This document shows, in pieces, positions 24,218 through 31,795 of a DNA stretch of 35,993 nucleotides; positions within the stretch are counted from its first letter, which is position 1; each line of letters opens with the position of its first letter. Made by a program: the position numbers and the translations under genes. Under the pieces are notes generated by a model. That model ran no database searches, was not told the origin of the DNA, and worked only from the letters and a program-made list of their open reading frames with translations. Source of the stretch: Opitutia bacterium (GTDB lineage: Bacteria > Verrucomicrobiota > Verrucomicrobiia > Opitutales > Opitutaceae); assembly GCA_947461205.1 (NCBI GenBank), contig CANHJG010000042.1, positions 1-35,993 of the forward strand, read 5' to 3'.

Positions 24218-25052
24218 AGAGCGGCCGGTTGGAGAGGACGACGTCGTCCACGAACAGCGTCTGCGTCTGGCTGCGGCCGCTGCTGGCCGTGAGTCCGACC
24301 TGCATCCGGTCGTAGACCGTGCGGGCGCGCGGCAACGTTTTGCCGGTTTCGTCGAGCACCTTGACGCCGTCCTGCCAGACTTGCATCTGGCCGTCCGCTC
24401 CGTCGGAGAGGCGCAGGTGGATTTTTACCTCGACCCACTGGTTCTTGGGGAACTTCGGCGCACCGCCGACCGCGCGGAATTTTTTCGCCGTCCACCACTT
24501 GCCCAGATCGGAGGCGACCATTTCGCCGTTCTGCAGAAAGAGCCGGCGGCCGGGGGCGTTGCGCAGCGACGTCGACTCCAGATCCCAGAGAAAAATCGAG
24601 GACGATTCCGTGCCGCCTTCCAGCCAAAACCAAGCGCTGAACCACACCTCGTCGCCCTTCACGAAGCGCAGGCCTTCCCGTTCGATATCCGCTTCCGACG
24701 CCCGCCGGCCGTCGAACGGGGCCGCAACGCATTTCAGGGCGTTGGTGCCCGAGTGAACCCGTTCGGTGGTCAGCGTCACCGCATTGGACGCGAGACCCGT
24801 CTCGGAATGGATTTCCAAGCCCTGCCACCGGCTCGAATCCGCGGGAAACAGATCTTCGGTCTTCGCGGTACCTTCGAACCCGTCGCGAAAGACGAACGGC
24901 GGTGCCGGGGCCGGCAGCGGTCGCGCCACCCAAAACCACCACGCCGCCCCCGCACTCACGGCCAAGGCGGAAAACGCTCCTCCGGCGATCAGCCAGCTCA
25001 CCCAGCGGGGCGCGGCTCGCGGACTCGGGAAGGGCGGAGGGGTCGGCGTCAT
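24216..25052 (-). CDS. Membrane-anchored lectin/polysaccharide-lyase-like protein
   Basis: A 278-residue protein. A proline-rich start is followed by one membrane helix (about 18-42, WLIAGGAFSALAVSAGAAWWFW), placing the rest outside the cytoplasm. The body resembles concanavalin-like jelly-roll domains of the heparin-lyase I type: FRDGFEG, SGTNALKC, DEVWFSAWFWLEG, QWVEVKIHLRLSD, MQVWQDGVKV and the closing FVDDVVLS. No catalytic set can be pointed out with certainty, so a carbohydrate-binding role is equally possible. The ATG at 25052 is chosen by the start of the anchor; there is no clear ribosome binding site. It is divergent from thyX with a 129-base gap. Its stop codon overlaps the DUF2442-like relic. 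Confidence 0.7.
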   Translation of the reverse strand: MTPTPPPFPSPRAAPRWVSWLIAGGAFSALAVSAGAAWWFWVARPLPAPAPPFVFRDGFEGTAKTEDLFPADSSRWQGLEIHSETGLASNAVTLTTERVHSGTNALKCVAAPFDGRRASEADIEREGLRFVKGDEVWFSAWFWLEGGTESSSIFLWDLESTSLRNAPGRRLFLQNGEMVASDLGKWWTAKKFRAVGGAPKFPKNQWVEVKIHLRLSDGADGQMQVWQDGVKVLDETGKTLPRARTVYDRMQVGLTASSGRSQTQTLFVDDVVLSNRPL

Positions 25053-25181
25053 GAGGGGAGAGGGGTCCGAAGAGCAAAAGCGCTGGGCGGAAAATCGCAA
25101 CAAGTGTTCTGCGGACCTTCGCAGCTCTTTCTGTTTTCCCGGCTTGCGCCGCCCGCGGCTCTTTGCGGCCATGTCTCTCGT

Positions 25182-26528
25182 ATGAGAATCACCGGACTCG
25201 CCCTCGTTCCGCCGCCGACCGCCGCCGACCTCCCGAAGGTCACTCCCGAGCTCCTCGCGTCCGTCCTCGCCCGTTACTCCCGCAGCAATCAGGGCATCGC
25301 CGCCATCCTGTCTAAGGTCGATCTCGCTAACCCCGACGCTTCGATCGACCGCATCCTCAGTTTCGTCGACTACGGGCATGCGTCCATCGGCGGCCTCACC
25401 GGCGGTCTCGCGGTGGCCCTTGACGATGTGTCGATGTGGCTGGCCTACAAAATTTTTGAAATTGCCACCATGGCCGACGGCCAGGAATCGAGCACCCGCT
25501 ACATCACGATGGACGCGGCCAACCTGCCGACCGCCGCGGAGTTGGGTATCCCCGAAGATCTCGCGGCGCGCTGGTCCGCCGTGATGGCCAAGGCCTTCGC
25601 CGCCTACCACGCGGAGTATACCCGGCTCGATGCCCTCGCGACCGCCAACCCCGGCCTCGTCCGCCTCCCGCCGGACGCCAAACCCGCCGTCGTCACGCGC
25701 CTCCGCAAGAACTACGCGCTCGACCGCGCCCGCTACTTCATCCCGCTCGCCACGCGCACCAATGTGGGCCTCGTGCAGTCCTCGCGCATGTGGGCGATGA
25801 CGGTGAAGCACCTCGATTCGCTGCCGCACCCCGAGGCCCGGACGGCCGCGCGGCTGATCCGCGACGAACTGCTGAAGCTTTCCCCGCGGCTCATGCGCCA
25901 CAGTTCGGCGGAAAATTCCTACACGGCCCAGGCCGCCCAAGAGCTGGCGACCTCGTGCGCGCTCGGGCTGGACCGCCTGTCCGCCGCGCCCTTGGCCGAC
26001 GCGGTTTGGGTGCACGTCGACCGCGCCGCCCCGCCGTGGCTGCCCGCGACGCAGCCGGTCGCCGAAGCGCTCCGCCACCGCGCCAACCGCTACGGCTACC
26101 AAGGTACGGCCACGCGCCGTATGCGGGTGACCTTCGCGTGGAACAACCTGGCGCTAGCCGAACTCCGCGACCTCAACCGCCATCGCACCGGTCACCGCAC
26201 GACGCCGTTGATTCAGGCGGGTTTCTACCTTCCCCCCGAGATCGCGCACTCGGCGCACGCCACGCTGCTGGCCGAGCAACTCGCGCTCACGCGCGAACTG
26301 CTGCAGCGGGGCTCGCCCGCCTATGTGTATTCGCTGCTCCTCGGGGCGCAGACGCCCTTCGAGCATAGCACGCACGGGGACAAATTCATCTACGAGGCCG
26401 AGCTGCGCACGGGCATGGGCGCGCATTTCCGTTACGCCGAGCACCTCAGCGCGGCGCTTCGGGAGTTTTGGCAACAGGTGCCCGAGGCTCGCGCGCACGT
26501 CGTCGAGGGCACGGCCGAACCCGAGTGA
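25182..26528 (+). CDS. thyX: Two-module FAD-dependent thymidylate synthase (ThyX) family protein
   Basis: A 448-residue protein, about twice a normal ThyX (220-250). ThyX methylates dUMP to dTMP with methylene-folate and FAD. The N-terminal half has YGHASIGGLTGGLAVAL (64-80) and QESSTRY (101-107), matching the HxS...f.i and NExSxRY parts of the family. The C-terminal half has TFAWNNLALAELRDLNRHR (317-335), matching the strand and RHR of the RHRxxSxNExSxRY signature, followed by a C-terminal region with PAYVYSLLLGAQTPFEHS. The first copy lacks RHR (IAT instead), and the second lacks SxRY. Long ThyX proteins exist in Chlamydiae, as I recall. The ATG at 25182 overlaps the end of a 5-codon frame (ATG TCT CTC GTA TGA). 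Function as thymidylate synthase is likely but not proved. Confidence 0.8.
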   Translation: MRITGLALVPPPTAADLPKVTPELLASVLARYSRSNQGIAAILSKVDLANPDASIDRILSFVDYGHASIGGLTGGLAVALDDVSMWLAYKIFEIATMADGQESSTRYITMDAANLPTAAELGIPEDLAARWSAVMAKAFAAYHAEYTRLDALATANPGLVRLPPDAKPAVVTRLRKNYALDRARYFIPLATRTNVGLVQSSRMWAMTVKHLDSLPHPEARTAARLIRDELLKLSPRLMRHSSAENSYTAQAAQELATSCALGLDRLSAAPLADAVWVHVDRAAPPWLPATQPVAEALRHRANRYGYQGTATRRMRVTFAWNNLALAELRDLNRHRTGHRTTPLIQAGFYLPPEIAHSAHATLLAEQLALTRELLQRGSPAYVYSLLLGAQTPFEHSTHGDKFIYEAELRTGMGAHFRYAEHLSAALREFWQQVPEARAHVVEGTAEPE

Positions 26529-26703
26529 GGCCGGGCGGGGTGTCGCGGGTCGCGGCGGGACGCGATTAGGTTCGGCGCGTGGTTCAACGCCGACGGTTCT
26601 TTTCTCACGGCGGGCTTGAACCATTCCCTTCCGCCCGCACTGTCGGGTTTCCTCCCACACCGCCCCGGCGCCCCTCCCTGCCGGTGCATCTTTCCTTCCT
26701 CTT

Positions 26704-28200
26704 TTGAGCGCCGCCCCGTCCACCCCCTCCACCCCCTCGCCGCTAGATCGCGCCCGCCGCAAGGCCTATTGGCGGCTCATTCCGCTGCTGTTTGTCGCCT
26801 ATGTCATCGCGTTCGTCGATCGCGCCAATGTCGCGTTCGCGAAGCTCACCATGGTGAAGGACCTACCGGGTTTCGACAACTCGGTCATCGGCTTCGGTGC
26901 GGGCGTTTTTTTCCTCGGCTACTTCCTGCTCGAAATTCCCGGCTCGCTGATTGTCGAGCGCTGGAGCGCGCGGCTCTGGCTCTCCCGCATCATGATTACG
27001 TGGGGGATCATGGCCGCGATGACGGCCTTCGTGCAGGTGCGCATCCCGGGTTTTACTCATGTCGCCGAGCTGATCAAGGCAGCCATCGTGGCGGGATTTA
27101 GCCCGCTGGCCGGCCTCGACGTCAGCTGGCTGTCGTGGCTCGCCACGCTCGCCCGCAACCTCGTCACGGAACTCGACGGGCCCAATGGTCTGTCGATTTT
27201 TCAATTTTATCTGGTGCGTTTTCTTCTCGGTTTGGCGGAGGCCGGCTTCTTCCCGGGGGTGGTGGTGTATCTCTCTCACTGGTTCCCGGCGAGGGACCGC
27301 GGGCGGGCGCTCGCCCTGTTTTTTGTCGCGACCCCCGTGGCGCAAATCATCGGACCTGTCCTCTCGGCGCTGATGTTGAAAGTCGGCACGACCGAGATCG
27401 TTAACGGTGTCGCCATCAGCCATCCCCTCGTGATGGGCCTGACGGGGTGGCAGTGGATCTATGTCGTGTGGGGCGTGCCCGCCGTGGTGATTGGCCTTGT
27501 GATTCTTTTCATGCTACCGGACCGGCCCCACCAGGCGCGGTGGTTGAAGCCAGAGGAGCGCGAGGCCCTGGAGGCCGAACTCGCCGGCGACAAAGCCGCG
27601 GCTAAGCAGCACGTTTCAATGTGGGCCGGGCTCAAGCATCCCAAGGTGCTCGCGCTCGCGTTCGCGTATTTCTGCACCGTCACCGGGAGCTACGGCGTGG
27701 TGTTTTTCCTGCCGAGCATTCTCGACAGCTGGTATAGCCTGAAATACTCGCAGCTCGCTTGGCTCACGACGCTGCCGGCTCTGATGGCTCTGGGCGGCCA
27801 GCTCTTTATTGGTTGGAATTCGGATCGCACGAAAGAGCGACGCTGGCACACCGTGCTCCCGATCCTGATCGGAGCCGTCGCCATCGCGGTTGCGCCGCTG
27901 ACGCGCGGAAACCTCCCGTTGACGATCATCTGCTTCATGCTAGCGCTGGGGGGACTCAAGGCGTACCTGCCCGCTTTTTGGACGCTGCCCTATGTTTTCC
28001 TCACCAGTTCCGCCGCCGCCGCGAGTATCGGCTTGATCAACTCGGTCGGTAATCTTGGCGGCCAGCTCGGCCCGTATGTGCTGGGCAAAGTCGAGCACGT
28101 CACGGGTTCGTATGTCGGCGGGCTGTATTTTCTGGCCGGCTCGATGACGGTGTGCGCGCTGATCGTGTTTTTTCTCGGCCTTGGTCGCAAGGCCCCCTGA
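26704..28200 (+). CDS. MFS transporter, anion:cation symporter (ACS)-like
   Basis: A 498-residue, 12-helix major facilitator. The N-terminal part IPLLFVAYVIAFVDRANVAFA and GYFLLEIPGSLIVER are typical of the ACS/phthalate-permease and ExuT-like families, as is RFLLGLAEAGFFPGVVVYLS in helix 4-5. These import organic acids such as hexuronates. Between helices 3 and 4 there is an extra stretch (about residues 111-164) not usual in the family. The start is taken as TTG at 26704; the next ATG would remove the first helix. No good ribosome binding site is visible. The substrate is unknown; a uronate would fit the UxaA-like gene, which is 22 kb away. Confidence 0.85.
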   Translation: MSAAPSTPSTPSPLDRARRKAYWRLIPLLFVAYVIAFVDRANVAFAKLTMVKDLPGFDNSVIGFGAGVFFLGYFLLEIPGSLIVERWSARLWLSRIMITWGIMAAMTAFVQVRIPGFTHVAELIKAAIVAGFSPLAGLDVSWLSWLATLARNLVTELDGPNGLSIFQFYLVRFLLGLAEAGFFPGVVVYLSHWFPARDRGRALALFFVATPVAQIIGPVLSALMLKVGTTEIVNGVAISHPLVMGLTGWQWIYVVWGVPAVVIGLVILFMLPDRPHQARWLKPEEREALEAELAGDKAAAKQHVSMWAGLKHPKVLALAFAYFCTVTGSYGVVFFLPSILDSWYSLKYSQLAWLTTLPALMALGGQLFIGWNSDRTKERRWHTVLPILIGAVAIAVAPLTRGNLPLTIICFMLALGGLKAYLPAFWTLPYVFLTSSAAAASIGLINSVGNLGGQLGPYVLGKVEHVTGSYVGGLYFLAGSMTVCALIVFFLGLGRKAP

Positions 28201-28275
28201 TCGGCACCCGGCTCGGCAGACGAACAATTGGTTTGCCGCAAACGGCGGGCAACGCATCCTTCCAGCTCTGGCTTT

Positions 28276-28848
28276 ATGAAGTTACCCGGCCTCATCGTTT
28301 TCGCGGTTTTGCCTTTTGCCGGGGTGCTGATGGCGCGGGCCGCCGACGCCACCAGCCCGGTCGATTACGCCCAGCGCAACACCCCGTTTGCACCCGCGGC
28401 GACGGTCGCGCCGGCCAAGCAGGCGCCCGAGACCAACGCCACCGTGCAGGAAAAGCGGGTGGACAAGACCATCGTCGACAAGAAACCCGCGGCCGTCAGC
28501 GAACGCCGGGCGGCGATCGAGGTGCGGGAGGCGCGCGAGAAAACCATCCGCGACAAAGATTCGCATCGCCCGGAAAAGCTCGAGCAGCCGATGAGCGCTC
28601 TGAATCATCGCGAGGCGTCGATGTCCACGGCAGCCGATTCGAACCGACCCCAGCTGATCACGAAATATCAGGACGGTCTCACGTCGGCCAGTGCCGCCAA
28701 CATGGCGCGCTTCCCCGCGCTGGATCGCGCGACGGGCGCGAAGATCAACCGGTTTGTCTTTCGCAAGAACGCCCCCGACACCGCGGTTGCGCTGGACGGT
28801 GCCGCGGTCACCCCGGCCGCGGGCGGAGCCACGGTGCAGAAACAATAG
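28276..28848 (+). CDS. Secreted protein of unknown function
   Basis: A 190-residue protein I do not recognise. Residues 1-22 are a signal peptide (MKLPGLIVFAVLPFAGVLMA, cleavage near RAADA). The rest is hydrophilic, rich in Ala, Lys, Arg and Glu: a Pro/Ala-rich part (36-55), a charged probable helix (60-100, with KRVDKTIVDKK and REAREKTIRDK), then a less charged C-terminal part. There are no Cys residues and no clear domain. The frame and the ATG after the MFS gene are supported by the signal peptide. The next gene starts 25 bases after the stop, so they may be co-transcribed. Confidence 0.6.
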   Translation: MKLPGLIVFAVLPFAGVLMARAADATSPVDYAQRNTPFAPAATVAPAKQAPETNATVQEKRVDKTIVDKKPAAVSERRAAIEVREAREKTIRDKDSHRPEKLEQPMSALNHREASMSTAADSNRPQLITKYQDGLTSASAANMARFPALDRATGAKINRFVFRKNAPDTAVALDGAAVTPAAGGATVQKQ

Positions 28849-28873
28849 ACCGACGCCCGCCCCCTTGTCGCCG

Positions 28874-29644
28874 ATGAGCAGCTTCCGCGTTCTTCAATTC
28901 AACATGCAGTTCGGTCAGGTCTGGGACGGCGCAAACCCGGACCAGGCGCCGATCCGGCTGGAGGCCGCGCTGGAGGAAATCCGGGCGCACGATGCGGACA
29001 TCATTCTGTTGCAGGAGGTCGAACACGCGCTGCCGGGCGGCGTGCAGGTCCAGCCTCCGCCCAACTACACACGCCTTCAGGCCGCGCTCGCCGGCTACGA
29101 TAGCTGGTTCTCCTACCCGAAGGCCGATCCGCGCGAGCTGCCCTTCGGGGTCGGCCTCGCGATTTTTTCGCGCACGCCGCTGCGCGACCGGATGCGGCTC
29201 GACCTGCCGTCGCCGCCGATCGAGTTTGAATTTCTGGGCCGGAAGACCACTCCCGCCGACCGGGTGCTGATCGGGACGACGACGACCATTGCGGGGCACA
29301 CGGTGCGGTTGCTCAACGTGCACCTGCTGGCGTTTTTCATGCTCGGTTCGAGCAGTTCGGTGCATTCCGGTCAGCGCGACCTCGTCGCCGGGCTGCTGGC
29401 CGCCGCGCGCGGTCCGCTGATCCTCACGGGCGATTTCAACGTCAGCCAACACCAGAGCTTGGTGGCGCAGTTTTCCGACCGCGGCTTTTCCACGGTGCAG
29501 CAGAAGGAGATCACCTGGCGTCGCCAGCCGTTCGTGCTCGACCACATTTTTTACAACGCCCCGCTGCGTCCGCTCGCGCACCGCGTCGTGCCCACGCGGG
29601 CCAGCGACCACCACGCGCTGGTGGCGGATTTTGAGTTCGTCTGA
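28874..29644 (+). CDS. Endonuclease/exonuclease/phosphatase (EEP) family hydrolase
   Basis: A 256-residue metal-dependent phosphodiesterase of the DNase I-like fold. Motifs in order: FNMQFG (Asn10), DIILLQEVE (metal-binding Glu48), VRLLNVHLL (with the usual His), LTGDFNVSQH (Asp and Asn of the active site), and SDHHALVADFEF near the C-terminus (Asp-His pair). There is no signal peptide, so it acts in the cytoplasm unless exported otherwise. The ATG at 28874 begins right at the first strand; the frame upstream overlaps the previous gene and is a shadow. The substrate may be nucleic acid, a phospholipid or an inositol phosphate. Confidence 0.88.
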   Translation: MSSFRVLQFNMQFGQVWDGANPDQAPIRLEAALEEIRAHDADIILLQEVEHALPGGVQVQPPPNYTRLQAALAGYDSWFSYPKADPRELPFGVGLAIFSRTPLRDRMRLDLPSPPIEFEFLGRKTTPADRVLIGTTTTIAGHTVRLLNVHLLAFFMLGSSSSVHSGQRDLVAGLLAAARGPLILTGDFNVSQHQSLVAQFSDRGFSTVQQKEITWRRQPFVLDHIFYNAPLRPLAHRVVPTRASDHHALVADFEFV

Positions 29645-29694
29645 GCCGGGCGGTCGGCTGGGGGTGGGCCGCCGTCGGTGAACGGGGGGGCGGC

Positions 29695-29979
29695 TTATTT
29701 GGCGCGCCGGACGCGCTCTTTTTCCGTTTCGCGCTCTTCGTCGAGGCGCGCCCGCTCGCTCGCGAGCTGTTTTTTGATCTTGTCGACCTCCTCGGCGTTC
29801 TGCGCCGCCCAGGCGTCGTCGAGCTGTTTCTTCAGGAAGATTTCCCGTTCGGCCAGCTTGCCCTTGAATACGCGGTCGATCTCCGCGAGGCGGCCTTTTT
29901 GCTCGGCCGTGAGCGGTTTGCCGGCCGTCGGGTCGGATTGGGTGAGACGCTCCATCGCAAGGTCGTAGGCGCTTTTCAT
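29695..29979 (-). CDS. Small coiled-coil protein of unknown function
   Basis: A 94-residue, highly charged protein. After MKSAYDLAMERL the sequence is almost entirely predicted helix with many Glu, Lys, Arg and Ala (about 25-94), e.g. AEEVDKIKKQLASERARLDE. The motif SAYDLAMERL...GKPLTxEQK is one I associate with short conserved hypothetical proteins of Verrucomicrobiota. There is no signal peptide and no Cys. It is convergent with the EEP gene and downstream of comEC on the same strand (83 bases), so it may be expressed with it. Confidence 0.65.
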   Translation of the reverse strand: MKSAYDLAMERLTQSDPTAGKPLTAEQKGRLAEIDRVFKGKLAEREIFLKKQLDDAWAAQNAEEVDKIKKQLASERARLDEERETEKERVRRAK

Positions 29980-30062
29980 GGGAACCAAACCTGCCCGGGG
30001 AACCGGCGGAAGACACGGAAAATTTTCGGGCAAGGGACTTGGGGCGCGCCGGCCGGCGGGTC

Positions 30063-31706
30063 CTAACCGAACTTGACGCCGAACAACAGGGTCGCCGCGA
30101 CGACCGCGAAGGGCGGCCACCAGCCGCCGCGTTCACGTTGCCAGTTGTTCGCATAGCCGGCGACGAGCGTCGCCATGAGGAGCGCGAGGGCCACAGGGCC
30201 GACCCACTCGGCGGCAAACCGCGCGGGCAAGAAGGCCCCCGGCAGCCGCACGCTCAGCCGCACCGCTTCCACGATTAGCCAAAGCACGAGCGCGGCCCCG
30301 TGGTTGCAGAGCACGACGCCCGGGCCGAAGCCGACGAGGCCGCACAACAACGACGCAAATCCGCCGAGCGTCGCCAACATCGCGGCCGGAATGAGCACGA
30401 GATTTGAGGCGAGCGCGCCGGGAGTGAGCAGCCGGAAAAACTGTACGCCGGTCAGCAGGCTGACGAGCGTCGTCGCCACGCCGATAGCCAGGGCGGTCGC
30501 CGTCGCCTGCCATGCGCCGCCCACCGCCCGCTGCCACCACGACCAGGTCACCCGCGGCAGATCGCGCCACGGTTTCCAGCGCTCGAGGGAGGCGTCGCCC
30601 AGCGGCAGGCCGAGCACCAGGAGCGCGGCCACGATCGCATAGCTCATCAGAAAACTCGCGCTGAAGAGTTGCAGCGGCGCCACCAGCAGCACGACCAGGG
30701 CGGAGGCGACGAGCGCCGCGAGCGGATTTGCCGGCCGGTGGAGTACAAACGCCGCCTGTAAAAACACGGCCATGACGAACGAGCGCACCGCCGACGGGGA
30801 CGCCCCGGTGATGTCGACGAACAGCCACAGCAGCACCACGCCGGCGCCAAAGCGGATCCAGGCCGGTAGCCGCCCGAGCAAGAGGATGGCCTGCAGCGCC
30901 GCCGCAATCACCCCGATGTTCAGGCCGCTGATCGCAAAGAGGTGCATCGTGCCGCTCTGCATGAACAAGGCGTGCTGTTCGTCGCTCAGTTCGTGCGTCT
31001 CGCCGAGCATCATGGCGCGTAACAAGCCCGCCAGCGCCGGCCGCTTGTCGGCGATGCCGCGGCCCAGGATTTCCTTGAAGCGGGCCGCCGCGCCGTCGCA
31101 GAACTGATAATACGCTGACGCCGCCTGCTCAACCGCGACCACTTGCCCGCGCTTCAGGCGGAAGTTCATGCCCGCGCCCGCGAGGTAACCGTCGAAGGAG
31201 TCCGCCGGGGGATTCCGCGGGAGCGTCTCCAGTACGCCCACCGCCGTCACCACGGCGCTGCGCACGGGCGGGGGCTCGGTTTTTTTCAGTCCGACGGAAA
31301 AATAGAGCCGCTGACCGACGAGGTCGCGCAGGTGCGGTTCGGCCCGCACGACGGTGGCGAGCCCGCTCACCCGCCGGGGATCTTTGGCGGCAAACACGCG
31401 GTCAACCTGCAGCGCCAGCCGGGCCTCGCGCGGGGGCAGCGCCTCCCAAGCGGGCAACCGGGCGCGGTGCAGCGCGTAACTTGCATGGCCGGCCAAAAAC
31501 ATCGCGACTGCGAGCGCCGGCGCCCACCGCAGGCGAGGCCGCTCGCCCAGAGCCATCGCGGTAGCGGCGAGGGCCGCGACGAGGGCAGCGCCGAGGAGCC
31601 AGCCGACCGGGGCGAACACCGCGATCTGGCCCACGGCGAGCCCGGCCATCAACGGCAGCACCAGCCAGAGCAACGGCGCCCGGTGTCCGAGACTGCGACG
31701 GGTCAT
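30063..31706 (-). CDS. comEC: ComEC/Rec2-family membrane protein without nuclease domain
   Basis: A 547-residue inner-membrane protein. The N-terminus holds two to four helices and a soluble OB-like part (about 85-195, DUF4131 type). The Competence domain follows from about 225: GLLRAMMLGETHELSDEQHALF, then the signature HLFAISGLNIGV (255-266), and about eight more helices. ComEC imports single-stranded DNA during transformation. The C-terminal metallo-beta-lactamase-type domain found in many ComEC (to about 750-800 residues) is absent; the protein ends soon after the last helix. The ATG at 31706 is 89 bases from rarA, which is transcribed the other way. Confidence 0.85.
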   Translation of the reverse strand: MTRRSLGHRAPLLWLVLPLMAGLAVGQIAVFAPVGWLLGAALVAALAATAMALGERPRLRWAPALAVAMFLAGHASYALHRARLPAWEALPPREARLALQVDRVFAAKDPRRVSGLATVVRAEPHLRDLVGQRLYFSVGLKKTEPPPVRSAVVTAVGVLETLPRNPPADSFDGYLAGAGMNFRLKRGQVVAVEQAASAYYQFCDGAAARFKEILGRGIADKRPALAGLLRAMMLGETHELSDEQHALFMQSGTMHLFAISGLNIGVIAAALQAILLLGRLPAWIRFGAGVVLLWLFVDITGASPSAVRSFVMAVFLQAAFVLHRPANPLAALVASALVVLLVAPLQLFSASFLMSYAIVAALLVLGLPLGDASLERWKPWRDLPRVTWSWWQRAVGGAWQATATALAIGVATTLVSLLTGVQFFRLLTPGALASNLVLIPAAMLATLGGFASLLCGLVGFGPGVVLCNHGAALVLWLIVEAVRLSVRLPGAFLPARFAAEWVGPVALALLMATLVAGYANNWQRERGGWWPPFAVVAATLLFGVKFG

Positions 31707-31730
31707 GCTTCTGGGTTATCGGCGATTTTT

Positions 31731-31779
31731 CGCGAATCGACGCTAAACTGAAATGCCTTTTCATTCGCGCCGATTCGCG
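31731..31779. promoter_or_regulatory. Inverted repeat in the comEC-rarA divergent promoter region
   Basis: CGCGAATCG (31731-31739) and CGATTCGCG (31771-31779) are perfect 9-bp inverted copies whose centres are 40 bases apart. Both sit in the 89-base divergent region. The arrangement suits two binding sites for one dimeric regulator, or a cruciform. The right copy lies only 16 bases from the rarA start codon. Confidence 0.4.
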
Positions 31780-31795
31780 GAGATTGGGGGTGAGA

